DNA of 64,000 nucleotides, from assembly GCA_963766445.1 (NCBI GenBank), contig CAVXZW010000019.1, positions 1 through 64,000 of the forward strand, read 5' to 3'. The notes under the pieces were generated by a model. That model ran no database searches. It had not been told where the DNA came from and saw only the letters and a program-made list of their open reading frames with translations. Origin of the DNA: JAICYJ01 sp963766445 (GTDB lineage: Bacteria > Actinomycetota > Thermoleophilia > Gaiellales > JAICJC01). Positions within the stretch are counted from its first letter, which is position 1. Each line of letters starts with the position of its first letter. A program made the translations under genes and the position numbers. Below are positions 56,023-64,000 of this stretch, one piece after another.

Positions 56023-56544
56023 ATGCCGCTTTTGAGAGGCCGCCGCGACGACGACGGCGGAACAACGTACCAGATGCGCGAGAAGCTCTTCGCCATCGGC
56101 GACGATTACTGGATCGAGACCGACGCCGGCGAGCGGGTCTTCAAAGTGAACGGGAAGGCGTTCCGGATCCGTGACACGCTGGTGCTCGAGACGCCCGGCG
56201 GCGACGAGCTCTTCACGATCCAGGAGAAGAAGCTCAGCGTGCGCGACAAGATGAAGATCGAGCGTGACGGGCACACCGTGGCCACGGTCAGGAAGGCGCT
56301 CGTCAGCCCGCTCCGCGACCGCTTCTCGATCGACGTCGAGGACGGCGAGGACATGGAGGCGAAGGGCAACATCGTCGACCACGAGTACAAGATCGAGCGC
56401 GGCGGCGACAAGGCGGCCGAGGTGTCGAAGCGGTGGTTCCGCGTGCGTGACACCTACGGCATCGAGATCGCGCCCGACCAGGACGACGCGTTGATTCTCG
56501 CGGTCACGGTCTGCATCGACCAGATGACGCACGACGTCGGGTGA
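56023..56544 (+). CDS. LURP-one-related (LOR) family protein
   Basis: A 173-residue protein with repeated short beta-strands (YQMREKLFAIGDDYWIETDA, FKVNGKAFRIRDTLVLETPG, IVDHEYKIERGGDKAAEVSK), the Tubby-like LOR fold. Members have no defined enzymatic function and may bind lipid or act as scaffolds. ATG 56023 follows a GGAGG site. It is a single gene between a sulfatase and a GH18-like gene. Confidence 0.85.
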   Translation: MPLLRGRRDDDGGTTYQMREKLFAIGDDYWIETDAGERVFKVNGKAFRIRDTLVLETPGGDELFTIQEKKLSVRDKMKIERDGHTVATVRKALVSPLRDRFSIDVEDGEDMEAKGNIVDHEYKIERGGDKAAEVSKRWFRVRDTYGIEIAPDQDDALILAVTVCIDQMTHDVG

Positions 56545-56864
56545 CGCCTAGGTCTCTTTCGCCGCGCGAGCCCCAACCGCGGCCTCGCGGCGGGCCAGGA
56601 GCGGACGCCTTCAAGATCCGCATGGTTATACGGATTGGGGCACCTCGGTCGCCGTCGCAGGACGGGTCGATTAAGGCGACTACTTACGTTGCTCACGGCG
56701 GGCCGGCGGCTCGGTCGCTCGCGGCCTCCCAGCCCAGCTGCGGGTCGGAGTGCATATGGTCCTGCCGTCTCGGATCTGCCGAGAGGGTGAATCCGTATTG
56801 ACTTGCCCGTGACACCGAATCATGGCACCCTGGAGGCGACACGTCGGCGAGACAGGGGGACCTG
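56545..56864. other. Intergenic stretch without recognisable gene
   Basis: 320 bases with no convincing coding frame. It should hold the promoter of the secreted hydrolase at 56865, whose ribosome site is AGGGGGACC. I see only a weak inverted repeat (ATCCG...CGGAT) near 56616-56637. Confidence 0.5.
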
Positions 56865-57894
56865 ATGCAATCGCACCTTCGGCGACTGGCGGCCTGCGCC
56901 GCCGCGGTCGCTCTGCTGCTGGTCGCGGGCACGAACGGCAGCGCACGTGCCGCGACCGCCCTGCCTGCGCACGTCTACGCGCCGTACTTCGAGACCTGGA
57001 CGACCGACAGCATCGCGACGCTGGCACAGCAGTCGGGAAGTAAGTACTTCACGCTGGCCTTTCTCGAACCCTGTAGCAAACGATCCTGCACGCTGGCGTG
57101 GAACGGCAGCAGTTCGCAGACGGTGACCGCTGGCCGCTACCTGTCCGACATCGCTGCGCTGCGCTCCACCGGCGGCGACGTCGTCCTGTCGCTGGGCGGC
57201 TGGAGCGCCGATCAGGGTGGTACCGAGATCGCCGACTCGTGCAGCGATCCTGCACAGATCGCCGCCGCCTACGAGAACGCCATCTCCACCTACAACGTTT
57301 CGCGCCTGGACATGGACGTCGAGGGGCGGTCGCTGACCAACTCCGCCGGCATCGATCGCCGGAACAAGGCGATCAAGCTGGTGGAGGACTGGGCCGCGGC
57401 GCATGCACGGCCGCTGCAGATCAGCTACACGATCCCAACCTCGGCCTCGGGGCTGGAGTCGAGCGGCGTCGCCATTCTCCAGAACGCGATCGCAAACGGC
57501 GCTCGCATCGACGTCGTCAACATCATGGCGTTCGACTACTACGACCACGTCACCACCCACATGGCGGCGGCAGCCGAGAACGCGGCCACCGGCACCGTCG
57601 CGCAGCTGCATCAGCTGTATCCCGCAAAGACAACGTCGCAGCTGTGGGCGATGGTCGGTATCACGATCATGCCCGGCATCGACGACTACCCGAAGAAGAC
57701 GGAAGTGACGACCGTGGCGGACGCACAGAACCTTGTCGCATTCGCGAAGGCCAACGGGCGTGAACACCCTGTCGGCATGGGCGATTCAGCGTGACAACGG
57801 CGGCTGTCCAGGCAACGGTGGCGCCAACAACTGCTCCGGCATCGCCCAGAATACCTGGGACTTCAGCCACGCGATGGAGCCGTTCACGAGGTAG
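56865..57894 (+). CDS. Secreted GH18-like (chitinase-type) hydrolase (frameshifted near 57758)
   Basis: Signal peptide at residues 1-29 (LAACAAAVALLLVAGTNGSARA), then a chitinase-like domain: VYAPYFETWTTDSIATLAQQ, VVLSLGGWSAD, the GH18 catalytic motif as SRLDMDVEG (DxDxE, Glu as acid), and INIMAF-type strand VVNIMAFDYYDH. One extra G near 57758 breaks the frame. Corrected, it continues LSAWAIQRDNGGCPGNGGAN with the typical W, and ends at TAG 57894 with about 343 residues. Substrate could be chitin or related polysaccharide. Bacterial GH18 members with this layout often follow carbohydrate-binding modules, absent here. Confidence 0.83.
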
Positions 57895-57931
57895 GACACC
57901 GGTTAGCAGCGCGTTACGCTAGGCTCGCCGC

Positions 57932-58324
57932 GTGCTCGGGCTGCCACAAGAGCATCCGGCTCGGGGGGTCCGGGTGGGATCGATCGTCATCCGCTGTAGC
58001 CGCTTTGACGAGATGCGCGTGTTTTGGCAGGCGGCGTTGGGCTATGTGCCACGGGAAGCGCCACAGGATGGCTGGGTCGTCCTCAGGGATCCGACCGGAA
58101 CCGGCCCGAACCTCTCGCTCGAGCGGGTCGAGACGTCGATCGCTCCGGCACCTGACGAGCTGAGCGCGATCCACCTCGACCTCTACACCCAGGACCAGAA
58201 AAGCGAGGTGGAGCGACTCGTCGCCCTCGGCGCGACTCGCTACGGGCGCGAGACACCCGATCACGCCGACTTCGTCGTCCTCGTCGACCCTGAGGGGTAC
58301 CGATTCTGCGTGGTACAGAAGTAG
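57932..58324 (+). CDS. VOC-family (glyoxalase-like) protein
   Basis: A 130-residue two-module VOC protein: VGSIVIRCSRFDEMRVFWQA, AALGY, GPNLSLERV, AIHLDLYTQD, FVVLVDPEGYRFCVVQ. GTG 57932. The first metal His of glyoxalases is Ser/Val-like here and the second module keeps His, so metal binding is doubtful. A role in small-molecule binding or resistance is typical, but no substrate is evident. Confidence 0.83.
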   Translation: MLGLPQEHPARGVRVGSIVIRCSRFDEMRVFWQAALGYVPREAPQDGWVVLRDPTGTGPNLSLERVETSIAPAPDELSAIHLDLYTQDQKSEVERLVALGATRYGRETPDHADFVVLVDPEGYRFCVVQK

Positions 58325-58354
58325 TAATCCGAACTTCGGCCTTGCGCCGCAGCC

Positions 58355-59092
58355 ATGCCCGATAAGCGTGCCAAACGCAGATCGCCGCTTGAAGCGCTGC
58401 GCGAGCATCAGTGGTCGCCCGGCGAGCGGGTCGTTTTCATCTCGTCCCTCGCGATCCTGATGGGCGCCCTGTTCGTGACGACGTACTCTCTGGCGGAGTT
58501 CGGGCCCCGGCGGCTGACGCCGGATGCGCTGGCCGCTCAGATGGTGCTGGTAGCCGGCGGTGCAGGAGCGGTCGGTCACGCCGCGATCCAGCTCGCGCGC
58601 TGGGCGGGGGCGCGGGTGATCGCAACGGTCAGCGGCGACGAGAAGGCTGAACTGGCTCGTGCGGCTGGGGCTGATCACATCGTCAACTACCGCACCCCCA
58701 GCGCAGCCGACGAGATCCTGCGCATCGCCCCGACGGCGTCGACGTCGGTTGTCGAGGTCGCCGCGGGGGCGAACGCCGCGCTTGACGCCGCCGTGTTGGC
58801 GGCGAACGGCACCGTCACCTGCTATGCCACTGACGGTGGCAGCCAGCTTGGCATCTCGGTCGGAGACCTGATGGGGCGCAACGTTCGCTACCAGTTCGTG
58901 GTGTCTAGACGGCGGCCGCGCTCAAGGATGCGGCAGTCGCGGGCGTGGTCGCGGCGGCTGCGGACGGCGCCCTGGAGGTGGGAGCGAATGCCGGCTTGCC
59001 GTTGCAACAGATTCCCGCTCCAGCAGACCGGCGCCGCCCACGACGCGGTCGAAGGCGGCGCCGTCGGCAAGGTGCTCATCGACGTCGCGTAG
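58355..59092 (+). pseudogene. Chimeric remnant: membrane-protein start joined to quinone oxidoreductase end
   Basis: ATG 58355 opens about 60 codons with a single membrane helix (VVFISSLAILMGALFVTTYS) unlike any alcohol dehydrogenase. At about 58540 the sequence turns into the nucleotide-binding half of a zinc-free MDR quinone oxidoreductase (VLVAGGAGAVGHAAIQLARW, GADHIVNY). The N-terminal catalytic half is missing. Shifts near 58910 and 59020 are needed to read the rest (LKDAAVAGVVAAAADGALEV, HDAVEGGAVGKVLIDV). It looks like two genes joined by a deletion. Confidence 0.6.
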
Positions 59093-59106
59093 GGTGGCCG
59101 CGCGGG

Positions 59107-59754
59107 CTAACGCCGCCCGAAGATACTGAGGAAGAACAGGAAGACGTTCAGGACGTCGAGGAAGATCGAGGCCGCCAGCAGCGGCGCGACCCGGATGTCC
59201 TGGGAGCGGCGCAGGCGCTGGAAGTCGACCATCGTGAAGCCGGCGAAGATGATCAGGCCCAGCACCGCGTAGATCAGCTGGCCGTTCGGAATCCGCACGA
59301 AGATCGTGACGATGCCGAAGATGATCAGCGCCAGCAGCGCGAAGAACAGGAGCCGGGCGAGGTTGGAGAGGTCGCGCCGGGTCGCGTAACCGGCGGCTCC
59401 GAACCCGGCGATGAACAGCGCCGTGGCGCCGCCGGCCTGCCACACCGCCTGCGGGTTCGTGCTCACGTAGTAGGCGATCGTGGGCGCAACCGCGAGTCCC
59501 ATCACGAGGCCGAATGTGAGCAGCAGGACGATGGCGAGCTGCTCCGACCGCTGCGCCGCGAAGTTCAGCCCGAACAGGCAGACGATCGCGACGATGAACC
59601 ACAGCCAACCCCACTGGTAGGCCATGTCGCGGCCGAGGTAGGCGCCCAGCGCGAAGAACGCGGAGGTCAGCGCCACGAATCCCATCGTCTGCCCGAATAG
59701 GGCGTGCGACTCGTCGCGGGTGAGGACTGGGGAGGCGGTGGTGTCCGAGATCAC
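59107..59754 (-). CDS. Bax inhibitor-1/YccA family membrane protein
   Basis: A 215-residue protein with seven predicted spans, ALFGQTMGFVALTSAFFALG near the start and the conserved end ILFAGFTMVDF-like segment (IIFAGFTMVDFQRL) followed by LLAASIFLDVLNVFLFFLSIFG. Bacterial members are pH-sensitive Ca2+-leak or stress-related proteins. GTG 59754 is 81 bases from the divergent ArsR gene. Confidence 0.9.
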   Translation of the reverse strand: MISDTTASPVLTRDESHALFGQTMGFVALTSAFFALGAYLGRDMAYQWGWLWFIVAIVCLFGLNFAAQRSEQLAIVLLLTFGLVMGLAVAPTIAYYVSTNPQAVWQAGGATALFIAGFGAAGYATRRDLSNLARLLFFALLALIIFGIVTIFVRIPNGQLIYAVLGLIIFAGFTMVDFQRLRRSQDIRVAPLLAASIFLDVLNVFLFFLSIFGRR

Positions 59755-59835
59755 CGCCCAACAGTACCCACCGGGCGATGCCGGTTCAAGCGACGCGCAG
59801 CGCCTGCTCGGCTTGACGTATGTCGATATGGATAT

Positions 59836-60201
59836 ATGATGCGGGCCATGGCACGAGCAGCGACAACCGCAGATGCGTTCAACGCTGTGGCCGAACCCCG
59901 GCGTCGGCAGATCCTGGACATCCTGGCCGGTGGGGAGCGACCCGTGAACGACCTGGTCGGTCTCACGGGGCTGGCACAGCCGCAGGTGTCCAGGCACCTG
60001 CGGGTGCTGCGCGAGGTGGGGGCGGTGGACGTGCGCGACCAGGGCCGGCAGCGGCTGTACCGGATCAACGGCCAGGCGCTGAAGCCCATCCACGACTGGG
60101 TGGCGGCCTACCAGCGCTCCTGGTCGGAGCGGTTCGGCCAGCTCGATGCCGTGCTCGAGGAACTTCAAGCGGAGGAGGTAGACGATGGCAGCGACGAGTA
60201 G
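59836..60201 (+). CDS. ArsR-family transcriptional regulator
   Basis: About 121 residues from the first of three clustered ATGs (59836, 59839, 59848). Winged helix: AVAEPRRRQILDILAGGERP, VGLTGLAQPQVSRHLRVLRE, RLYRINGQALKPIHDW. No metal-binding Cys is visible. It overlaps the SRPBCC gene by 17 bases, the common ArsR-AHSA1 pairing. An AT-rich repeated element (GTCGATATGGATATATG) just before the start is a likely autoregulatory operator. Confidence 0.9.
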   Translation: MMRAMARAATTADAFNAVAEPRRRQILDILAGGERPVNDLVGLTGLAQPQVSRHLRVLREVGAVDVRDQGRQRLYRINGQALKPIHDWVAAYQRSWSERFGQLDAVLEELQAEEVDDGSDE

Positions 60202-60679
60202 CGGGACGGCGAAGGTGACGCTCCCCACGGATCGGCAGATCCTGATCACCCGCGAGTTCGACGCACCCCGGCACCTGGTGTACAAGGCCTGGACGACTCC
60301 CGAGCTGGTCAAGCGCTGGTGGCACGCGAACCGCGGCCGGGTCACGATCGCGGAGATCGACCTGCGAGTCGGGGGCGCCTGGCGATACGTGAGCGTGACC
60401 GAGAACGGTGTGGAGGTCGCGTTCCACGGCGAGTATCGGGAGATCGTCCCGAACGAGCGGATCGTCGCGACCGAGGTCTACGAGGGCATCCCCGACGCCG
60501 AGCAGCACGCGGCGCTGAATACCCTCACTCTGACCGAGGGCGACGGCCGCACACTCCTGACCGTGCTGGTGGAACACCCCACCGGGGAGGGGCGCGACGC
60601 CCACATCAACTCGGGGATGGAGCCGGGCATGCAGGACGCGCTCGACCTGCTGGAGCAGGTCGCGGTCTCGCTCGGCTGA
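60185..60679 (+). CDS. SRPBCC (AHSA1-like) domain protein
   Basis: A 164-residue START-like protein: LITREFDAPRHLVYKAWTTP, VKRWWHANRG, FHGEYREIVPNERIVATEVY. It is usually paired with an ArsR regulator as here, and is thought to bind hydrophobic ligands. ATG 60185 lies inside the end of the regulator gene, with an AGGAGG site at about 60173. Confidence 0.9.
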   Translation: MAATSSGTAKVTLPTDRQILITREFDAPRHLVYKAWTTPELVKRWWHANRGRVTIAEIDLRVGGAWRYVSVTENGVEVAFHGEYREIVPNERIVATEVYEGIPDAEQHAALNTLTLTEGDGRTLLTVLVEHPTGEGRDAHINSGMEPGMQDALDLLEQVAVSLG

Positions 60680-60731
60680 GCGGATCACGGGGTCGCCGGG
60701 GGCACTGTCCCCGGCGACCCGCTGGGCGGTG

Positions 60732-61171
60732 CTATCCGGCGAACAGCTCGGCCACGGCGCGCTCGAGCTGCTCGCGCGGGACGTCGCGGACGTGCTGGGC
60801 GAGCCCCCAGCGATGGCCGAAAGGGTCGGTGATCTGCCCGTACCGCTCGCCCCAGAAGGCCTCGGCCAACGGCTGGCGCACCTCGGCGCCGCCCTCGATT
60901 GCGCGCTGCCAGACGGCGTCCACGTCGTCGGTCGACAGGTGCAGCACGGTCGCCGTGCCGCCGATGCTGAGCGGCGAGAGCACCCCCATGTCGGGGAACT
61001 CATCCGCCAGCATCACCGTCGAGGAGCCGAACCGGAGCTCCACTGCATCAGCTTGCCGCCCGGCACGGCCAGCCGTCCGCGCTCCTCGGCCCCGAGCGCG
61101 GCGATGTACCAGTCGACCGCGGCCGCGGCATCCCGGACGACGAGGTGCGGGGTGATGGCGAGGGCGCTCAT
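60732..61171 (-). CDS. VOC-family protein, PhnB-like (frameshifted near 61045)
   Basis: About 146 residues after correction: LAITPHLVVRDAAAAVDWYI at the start, then, past a shift near 61045, ELRFGSSTVMLADEFPD, VDAVWQRAIEGGAEVRQPLA and YGQITDPFGHRWGLAQHV (metal-site H and E region). Its ATG 61171 overlaps the upstream DUF5519 stop by 4 bases, so the two are cotranscribed from the SoxR-controlled promoter. Confidence 0.85.
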
Positions 61172-61512
61172 GCGGTGGCCGGCACGCCGTGCCGGGCGAC
61201 GGCGCGGTCGTAGTTGAGCCGCATCAGCGCGATCACGTCGCGCACGTCGTCGTCGCGGTGGATGCGGCGGGCGGCCGGCCCCTGCGAATCGGGGAAGACG
61301 GGGTGCGGCACGATCCGGCCCTCCGCCATCAGCTCGGCCCACACGGTCTTCGGGAACGAGAAGTGCGCCGCGTGGTCGCCGTGCAGGTGGCCGATCTCGC
61401 GCCGTCCCACCGTGAATGCGTACTCGCCGCGGCGGCCGGGACCGGCGGTGACGCCGGGCCAGGAGCTGACCTCCGCGGTGATCGTCTGGCTGGCCGTCTG
61501 TTGGCTCGTCAT
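61168..61512 (-). CDS. DUF5519 (luciferase-domain) protein
   Basis: A 114-residue protein with GRREIGHLHGDHAAHFSFPK and WAELMAEGRIVPHPVFPD, the pattern of the DUF5519/luciferase-domain family, whose biochemical role is unknown. The His-rich HLHGDHAAH could bind metal. ATG 61512 has a GGGAGG site. It is the first gene of a two-gene unit that faces soxR across a palindromic operator. Confidence 0.8.
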   Translation of the reverse strand: MTSQQTASQTITAEVSSWPGVTAGPGRRGEYAFTVGRREIGHLHGDHAAHFSFPKTVWAELMAEGRIVPHPVFPDSQGPAARRIHRDDDVRDVIALMRLNYDRAVARHGVPATA

Positions 61513-61557
61513 GGGTACCTCCCGGAGGGATCTTCGGATGCTCCAACCTAGACTACA

Positions 61558-61578
61558 ACTTCAAGTTAAACTTGAAGT
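61558..61578. promoter_or_regulatory. Perfect palindromic SoxR-type operator
   Basis: ACTTCAAGTT, a central A, then the exact complement AACTTGAAGT. This matches the layout of SoxR/MerR-family operators. It lies 29 bases before the soxR ATG and 46 bases from the DUF5519 start, so SoxR likely regulates both directions. Motif resemblance to CTCAAGTTAACTTGAG-like soxboxes is from memory. Confidence 0.8.
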
Positions 61579-61606
61579 CAAACGGCCGGCGTGGTTCACT
61601 GCAGAG

Positions 61607-62056
61607 ATGCCGGCACTGCTCACGATCGGCGAGGTTTCGCGGCGGAGCGGGGTCGCCGCCTCGGCGCTGCGCTTCTACGAGCAGCGCGGGCTGATCGCCT
61701 CGGAGCGGTCGAGGGCCGGCCACCGCCGCTACCCGCGGGCGGTGCTGCGGCGTATCGCCTTCGTCGTCTTCGCCCAGCGGGTGGGGCTGACCCTGGACGA
61801 GATCGCAGTCGAGCTGGGCAAGCTGCCTCCGGGCCGCGCGCCCACCCGCCGCGACTGGTCGCGCCTGTCACGTGCCTGGACATCGCGGATCGACGAGCGG
61901 ATCCACGAACTGGAACGCCTCCGGGCGGGGCTGACCCAGTGCATCGGGTGCGGGTGCCTCTCGCTCGACCGCTGCCGGCTGGCGAACCCGGGCGACCGGG
62001 CCGCCGGCCTCGGGCCCGGCCCGCGCTACTGGATCGGCGATCCGCGGCCGCGCTGA
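61607..62056 (+). CDS. soxR: Redox-sensitive MerR-family activator SoxR
   Basis: A 149-residue MerR-type regulator: HTH LTIGEVSRRSGVAASALRFY and YEQRGLI, a long dimerisation helix, and the [2Fe-2S] cluster motif CIGCGCLSLDRC (Cx2CxCx5C), which identifies SoxR. Such proteins are activated by redox-cycling compounds or superoxide. ATG 61607 lies just after the palindromic operator, so autoregulation is likely. It ends 6 bases from the convergent TfoX-like gene. Confidence 0.95.
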   Translation: MPALLTIGEVSRRSGVAASALRFYEQRGLIASERSRAGHRRYPRAVLRRIAFVVFAQRVGLTLDEIAVELGKLPPGRAPTRRDWSRLSRAWTSRIDERIHELERLRAGLTQCIGCGCLSLDRCRLANPGDRAAGLGPGPRYWIGDPRPR

Positions 62057-62062
62057 GGCGCA

Positions 62063-62395
62063 TCACTTCGAGGGCAGCGTGCGGGCGTACGTCGTGCCCA
62101 GCGTGACCCACTCCGCCAGCTGCGCCCGGGTCTGGATGTCCTCGGAGCGCACCCGCAGCCAGCCCTGCATCGGGCGGCCGCGCATCTCCATCGGGCGGGC
62201 GTCCGTGGTTGCGACCAGCTCATCCGACATGGCTGGGTCGACGCGCACCATCAACCCGCCCTGACCGCTTGCGGCCACCGCCATGTTGCCGCCGATCAGG
62301 AAGGCCAGCCCGCCGAACATCTGCTTCTCGGTCAGCTCGTGCTCGCCGGCGACCAACTCTCGTATGCGCTCCGCGAGCGACTCGTCGTACGCCAT
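62063..62395 (-). CDS. TfoX/Sxy N-terminal domain protein
   Basis: A 110-residue protein: AERIRELVAGEHELTEKQMFGG, AFLIGGNMAVAASGQGGLMV, GRPMQGWLRV, as in TfoX N-terminal domain proteins. Stand-alone copies in Actinomycetota are of unknown function and not proven competence regulators. ATG 62395 is chosen over an upstream in-frame start because MAYDES is the family start. Confidence 0.88.
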   Translation of the reverse strand: MAYDESLAERIRELVAGEHELTEKQMFGGLAFLIGGNMAVAASGQGGLMVRVDPAMSDELVATTDARPMEMRGRPMQGWLRVRSEDIQTRAQLAEWVTLGTTYARTLPSK

Positions 62396-62492
62396 GGCGG
62401 CGATGGTACACAAGGCGGGTTACCGCCCGATCGCGTGGACCCGTCCTATGATCGTCGCCACACGCCGATCGCGACCCGAGGGAGACCACGCC

Positions 62493-62999
62493 ATGGCTGA
62501 CAAGCCGCCCATCGATCTCTACATCGCCGCCTACTCCGACCCCGACGCCGCCCGGGCCGACTGGGACGGTCTCAAGCAGCTCGCCCGCGATCGAGTGATC
62601 ACCGTGGACGCGATGGTGCTCGTCCGGCGCGACGCCGACGGCAAGATCGACGTCGAGGACAACGGCCACGAGGTCGGCGTGGGCGCCACTCTGGGCGTGG
62701 TCGGCGGCGCCATCATCGGCCTCATCTTCCCGCCCTCCCTGCTGGCCTCGGCCGTGGTCGGCGGCGGCATCGGGGCCGGTGCCGGCGCGCTGCTCGACCA
62801 TCACCTCAAGAGCGAGATCAAGGCCGACGTCGAGGACTCGCTGCCGCCGAACAGCTCCGGCATCGTGGCGGTGTTCGAGGAGCGCTGGGTGACCGAGATC
62901 GAGAAGCAGCTGCGGAACGCCGAGAAGATCGCAAAGCACCAGGTCGACGCCGACAGCGTCGAGAGCGTGAAGGCGGAGGCTGCCAGGAGCGGCGGCTGA
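62493..62999 (+). CDS. DUF1269-like glycine-zipper protein
   Basis: A 168-residue protein with an N-terminal ferredoxin-like part (DLYIAAYSDPDAARADWDGL, VLVRRDADGKIDVEDNG) and a Gly-rich hydrophobic centre (GVGATLGVVGGAIIGLIFPP, VVGGGIGAGAGALLDHH), then a C-terminal GIVAVFEERWVTEIEKQL. This is the layout of DUF1269 membrane-associated proteins, often stress-induced. ATG 62493 follows GAGGGAGACC. Confidence 0.83.
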   Translation: MADKPPIDLYIAAYSDPDAARADWDGLKQLARDRVITVDAMVLVRRDADGKIDVEDNGHEVGVGATLGVVGGAIIGLIFPPSLLASAVVGGGIGAGAGALLDHHLKSEIKADVEDSLPPNSSGIVAVFEERWVTEIEKQLRNAEKIAKHQVDADSVESVKAEAARSGG

Positions 63000-63069
63000 G
63001 CGCACCTGGCGCCATCGAACCGATCCCGAACTAAACGGACACGCTCTCCGCTTCTGCTAGCGTGAGGCG

Positions 63070-63742
63070 ATGGCCGGAATTTCCCTACCCGAACGGGGGT
63101 CGCGACGCGACGCTCAGCGAAACCGCGCGCTGCTGGTGGCCGCGGCTCGTCGAGTCGTTCGCAGAGCACGGCGTCGATGCACGGCTGGACGAGATCGCCC
63201 GTCGGGCCGGCGTCGGCACCGGCACGCTCTACCGGCACTTCCCGACCCGGGAGGCGCTGGTGGAGGCGATCTTCGCCGAACGGGTCGGAGAGTTTCTCGC
63301 GCTGGCCGAGGCCGGGCTCGCCGAGCCTGACGCCTGGGCCGGGCTGGTCGGCTTCCTGGAGGCGACGCTCGAGCTGCAGCGCAGCGATCGCGTGCTCAAG
63401 GAGATCTTCCTGCGCTATCCGCCCGGCGAGGGCCGGCTGGCCGAGACGCGCGCGCAGATGCGGGCGCAGTTCGACGAGCTGATCGGTCGCGCACGCGACC
63501 AGGGCTCGCTGCGGCCCGACTTCACCGTCGCCGACCTGGCCCTGCTGCTGTGGTCGTTCGCCCCCGTGATCGACGCCACCGCCGATACGGCGCCCGAGGT
63601 CTGGCGACGTCATCTGCACTGGCTGCTGGACGGCCTGCGCGTCGAGGCGGCGACACCGCAGACGCAGCCGCCGCTCGACGACGACCAGCTCAGCGAGTCG
63701 ATGCGCTGCCTGCGTGCGCAACGGTTCGGGAGGCGTCAGTGA
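63070..63742 (+). CDS. TetR-family regulator (frameshifted near 63155)
   Basis: ATG 63070 starts LPERGSRRDAQRNRALLVAAA. One extra G near 63155 shifts the frame, after which FAEHGVDARLDEIARRAGVG, TGTLYRHFPTREALVEAIFAER completes the TetR helix-turn-helix. The C-terminal ligand domain follows to TGA 63742, about 223 residues. It overlaps the efflux gene by 4 bases and is most likely its repressor. Confidence 0.88.
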
Positions 63743-64000
63743 CCACTCCCGCCCCTGCCGCCTCCGCACCCCCGCAGCGCGTGCGCCTGATCTTCGCGGC
63801 GCTGATGCTGGTGCTGCTGCTGGCCTCGCTCGACCAGACGATCGTCTCGACCGCGCTGCCCACCATCGTGGGCGACCTCGGCGGCCTGTCGCACCTGTCC
63901 TGGGTTGTGACCGCTTACCTGCTCGCGTCCACCGTGTCCGGCCCCCTGTACGGCAAGCTCGGCGATCTGTACGGCCGAAAGCCGCTGCTGCAGGCGTCGA
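63739..64000 (+). CDS. MFS drug-efflux transporter, DHA2 family (5' part only)
   Basis: GTG 63739 overlaps the TetR stop. The visible 87 residues have a first span (LIFAALMLVLLLASLDQTIV), the DHA2 signature LDQTIVSTALPTIVGDLGG, and motif A GKLGDLYGRKPLL, as in EmrB/QacA-type 14-span exporters. The gene runs off the window end. Confidence 0.93.
   Translation, partial: MTTPAPAASAPPQRVRLIFAALMLVLLLASLDQTIVSTALPTIVGDLGGLSHLSWVVTAYLLASTVSGPLYGKLGDLYGRKPLLQAS

Noticed and set aside
1..64000. CRISPR array, insertion sequence, rRNA operon or replication origin
   Set aside because: No regularly spaced repeats, transposase genes with terminal repeats, rRNA motifs or dnaA-box clusters were seen.

Overview
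The window is GC-rich, densely packed bacterial DNA with many GTG starts and 4-base stop/start overlaps. The gene families (GNAT-fused acyl-CoA synthetase, DosS-like kinase, many universal stress proteins, SoxR, [3Fe-4S] ferredoxin) point to an Actinomycetota member. A Thermoleophilia-like soil lineage is my best guess, but nothing here proves the class. About 30 apparent single-base frameshifts interrupt otherwise well-conserved genes, mostly as one extra base, so the sequence looks like an incompletely polished assembly. I annotate those genes as single loci and give the shift position.

1-9.8 kb is an uptake and catabolism cassette of unknown substrate. An Opp-type ABC transporter (binding lipoprotein, two permeases, one ATPase) runs on the minus strand. 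Divergent from it are an SDR dehydrogenase, a D-2-hydroxyacid dehydrogenase, two tandem DUF4438-like paralogues, the second ATPase and a GntR regulator. 9.9-15.6 kb holds an OmpR-type two-component system followed by an overlapping redox operon: two small cell-envelope proteins, an ApbE flavin transferase, a ferric-reductase-like membrane protein, a ferredoxin reductase and a [3Fe-4S] ferredoxin.

15.6-30.5 kb resembles a hypoxia or dormancy island: a TPC-type P1B metal ATPase, five universal stress protein domains or more, an FAD oxidoreductase, a GNAT/ADP-forming acyl-CoA synthetase, a DosS-like GAF kinase with its NarL-type partner, the complete arginine deiminase pathway (arcABC), and a broken B-type heme-copper oxidase in which subunit II runs into the end of subunit I.

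31-33.3 kb carries two HAD hydrolases and the AzlCD exporter. 33.4-43.1 kb is a quaternary-amine locus: carnitine dehydrogenase, a BKACE cleavage enzyme, an IclR regulator, an Opp-type transporter with a Tat-type binding lipoprotein and a two-domain ATPase, and choline sulfatase. 43.1-46.8 kb is a minus-strand operon of a PAS/GAF kinase, GlpD and a glycerophosphodiesterase, divergent from an M42 peptidase. A CAU tRNA lies at 47.9 kb.

48-53.5 kb mixes intact genes (flavin monooxygenase fused to cytochrome b5, GntR regulator, APC permease) with gene remnants and a 0.7 kb hairpin-rich spacer. 53.5-64 kb holds a large arylsulfatase, a LURP-one-like protein, a GH18-like secreted hydrolase, small VOC, ArsR, SRPBCC, TfoX and DUF1269 genes, a SoxR regulator with a clear palindromic operator, and a TetR/MFS drug-efflux pair cut by the window end.
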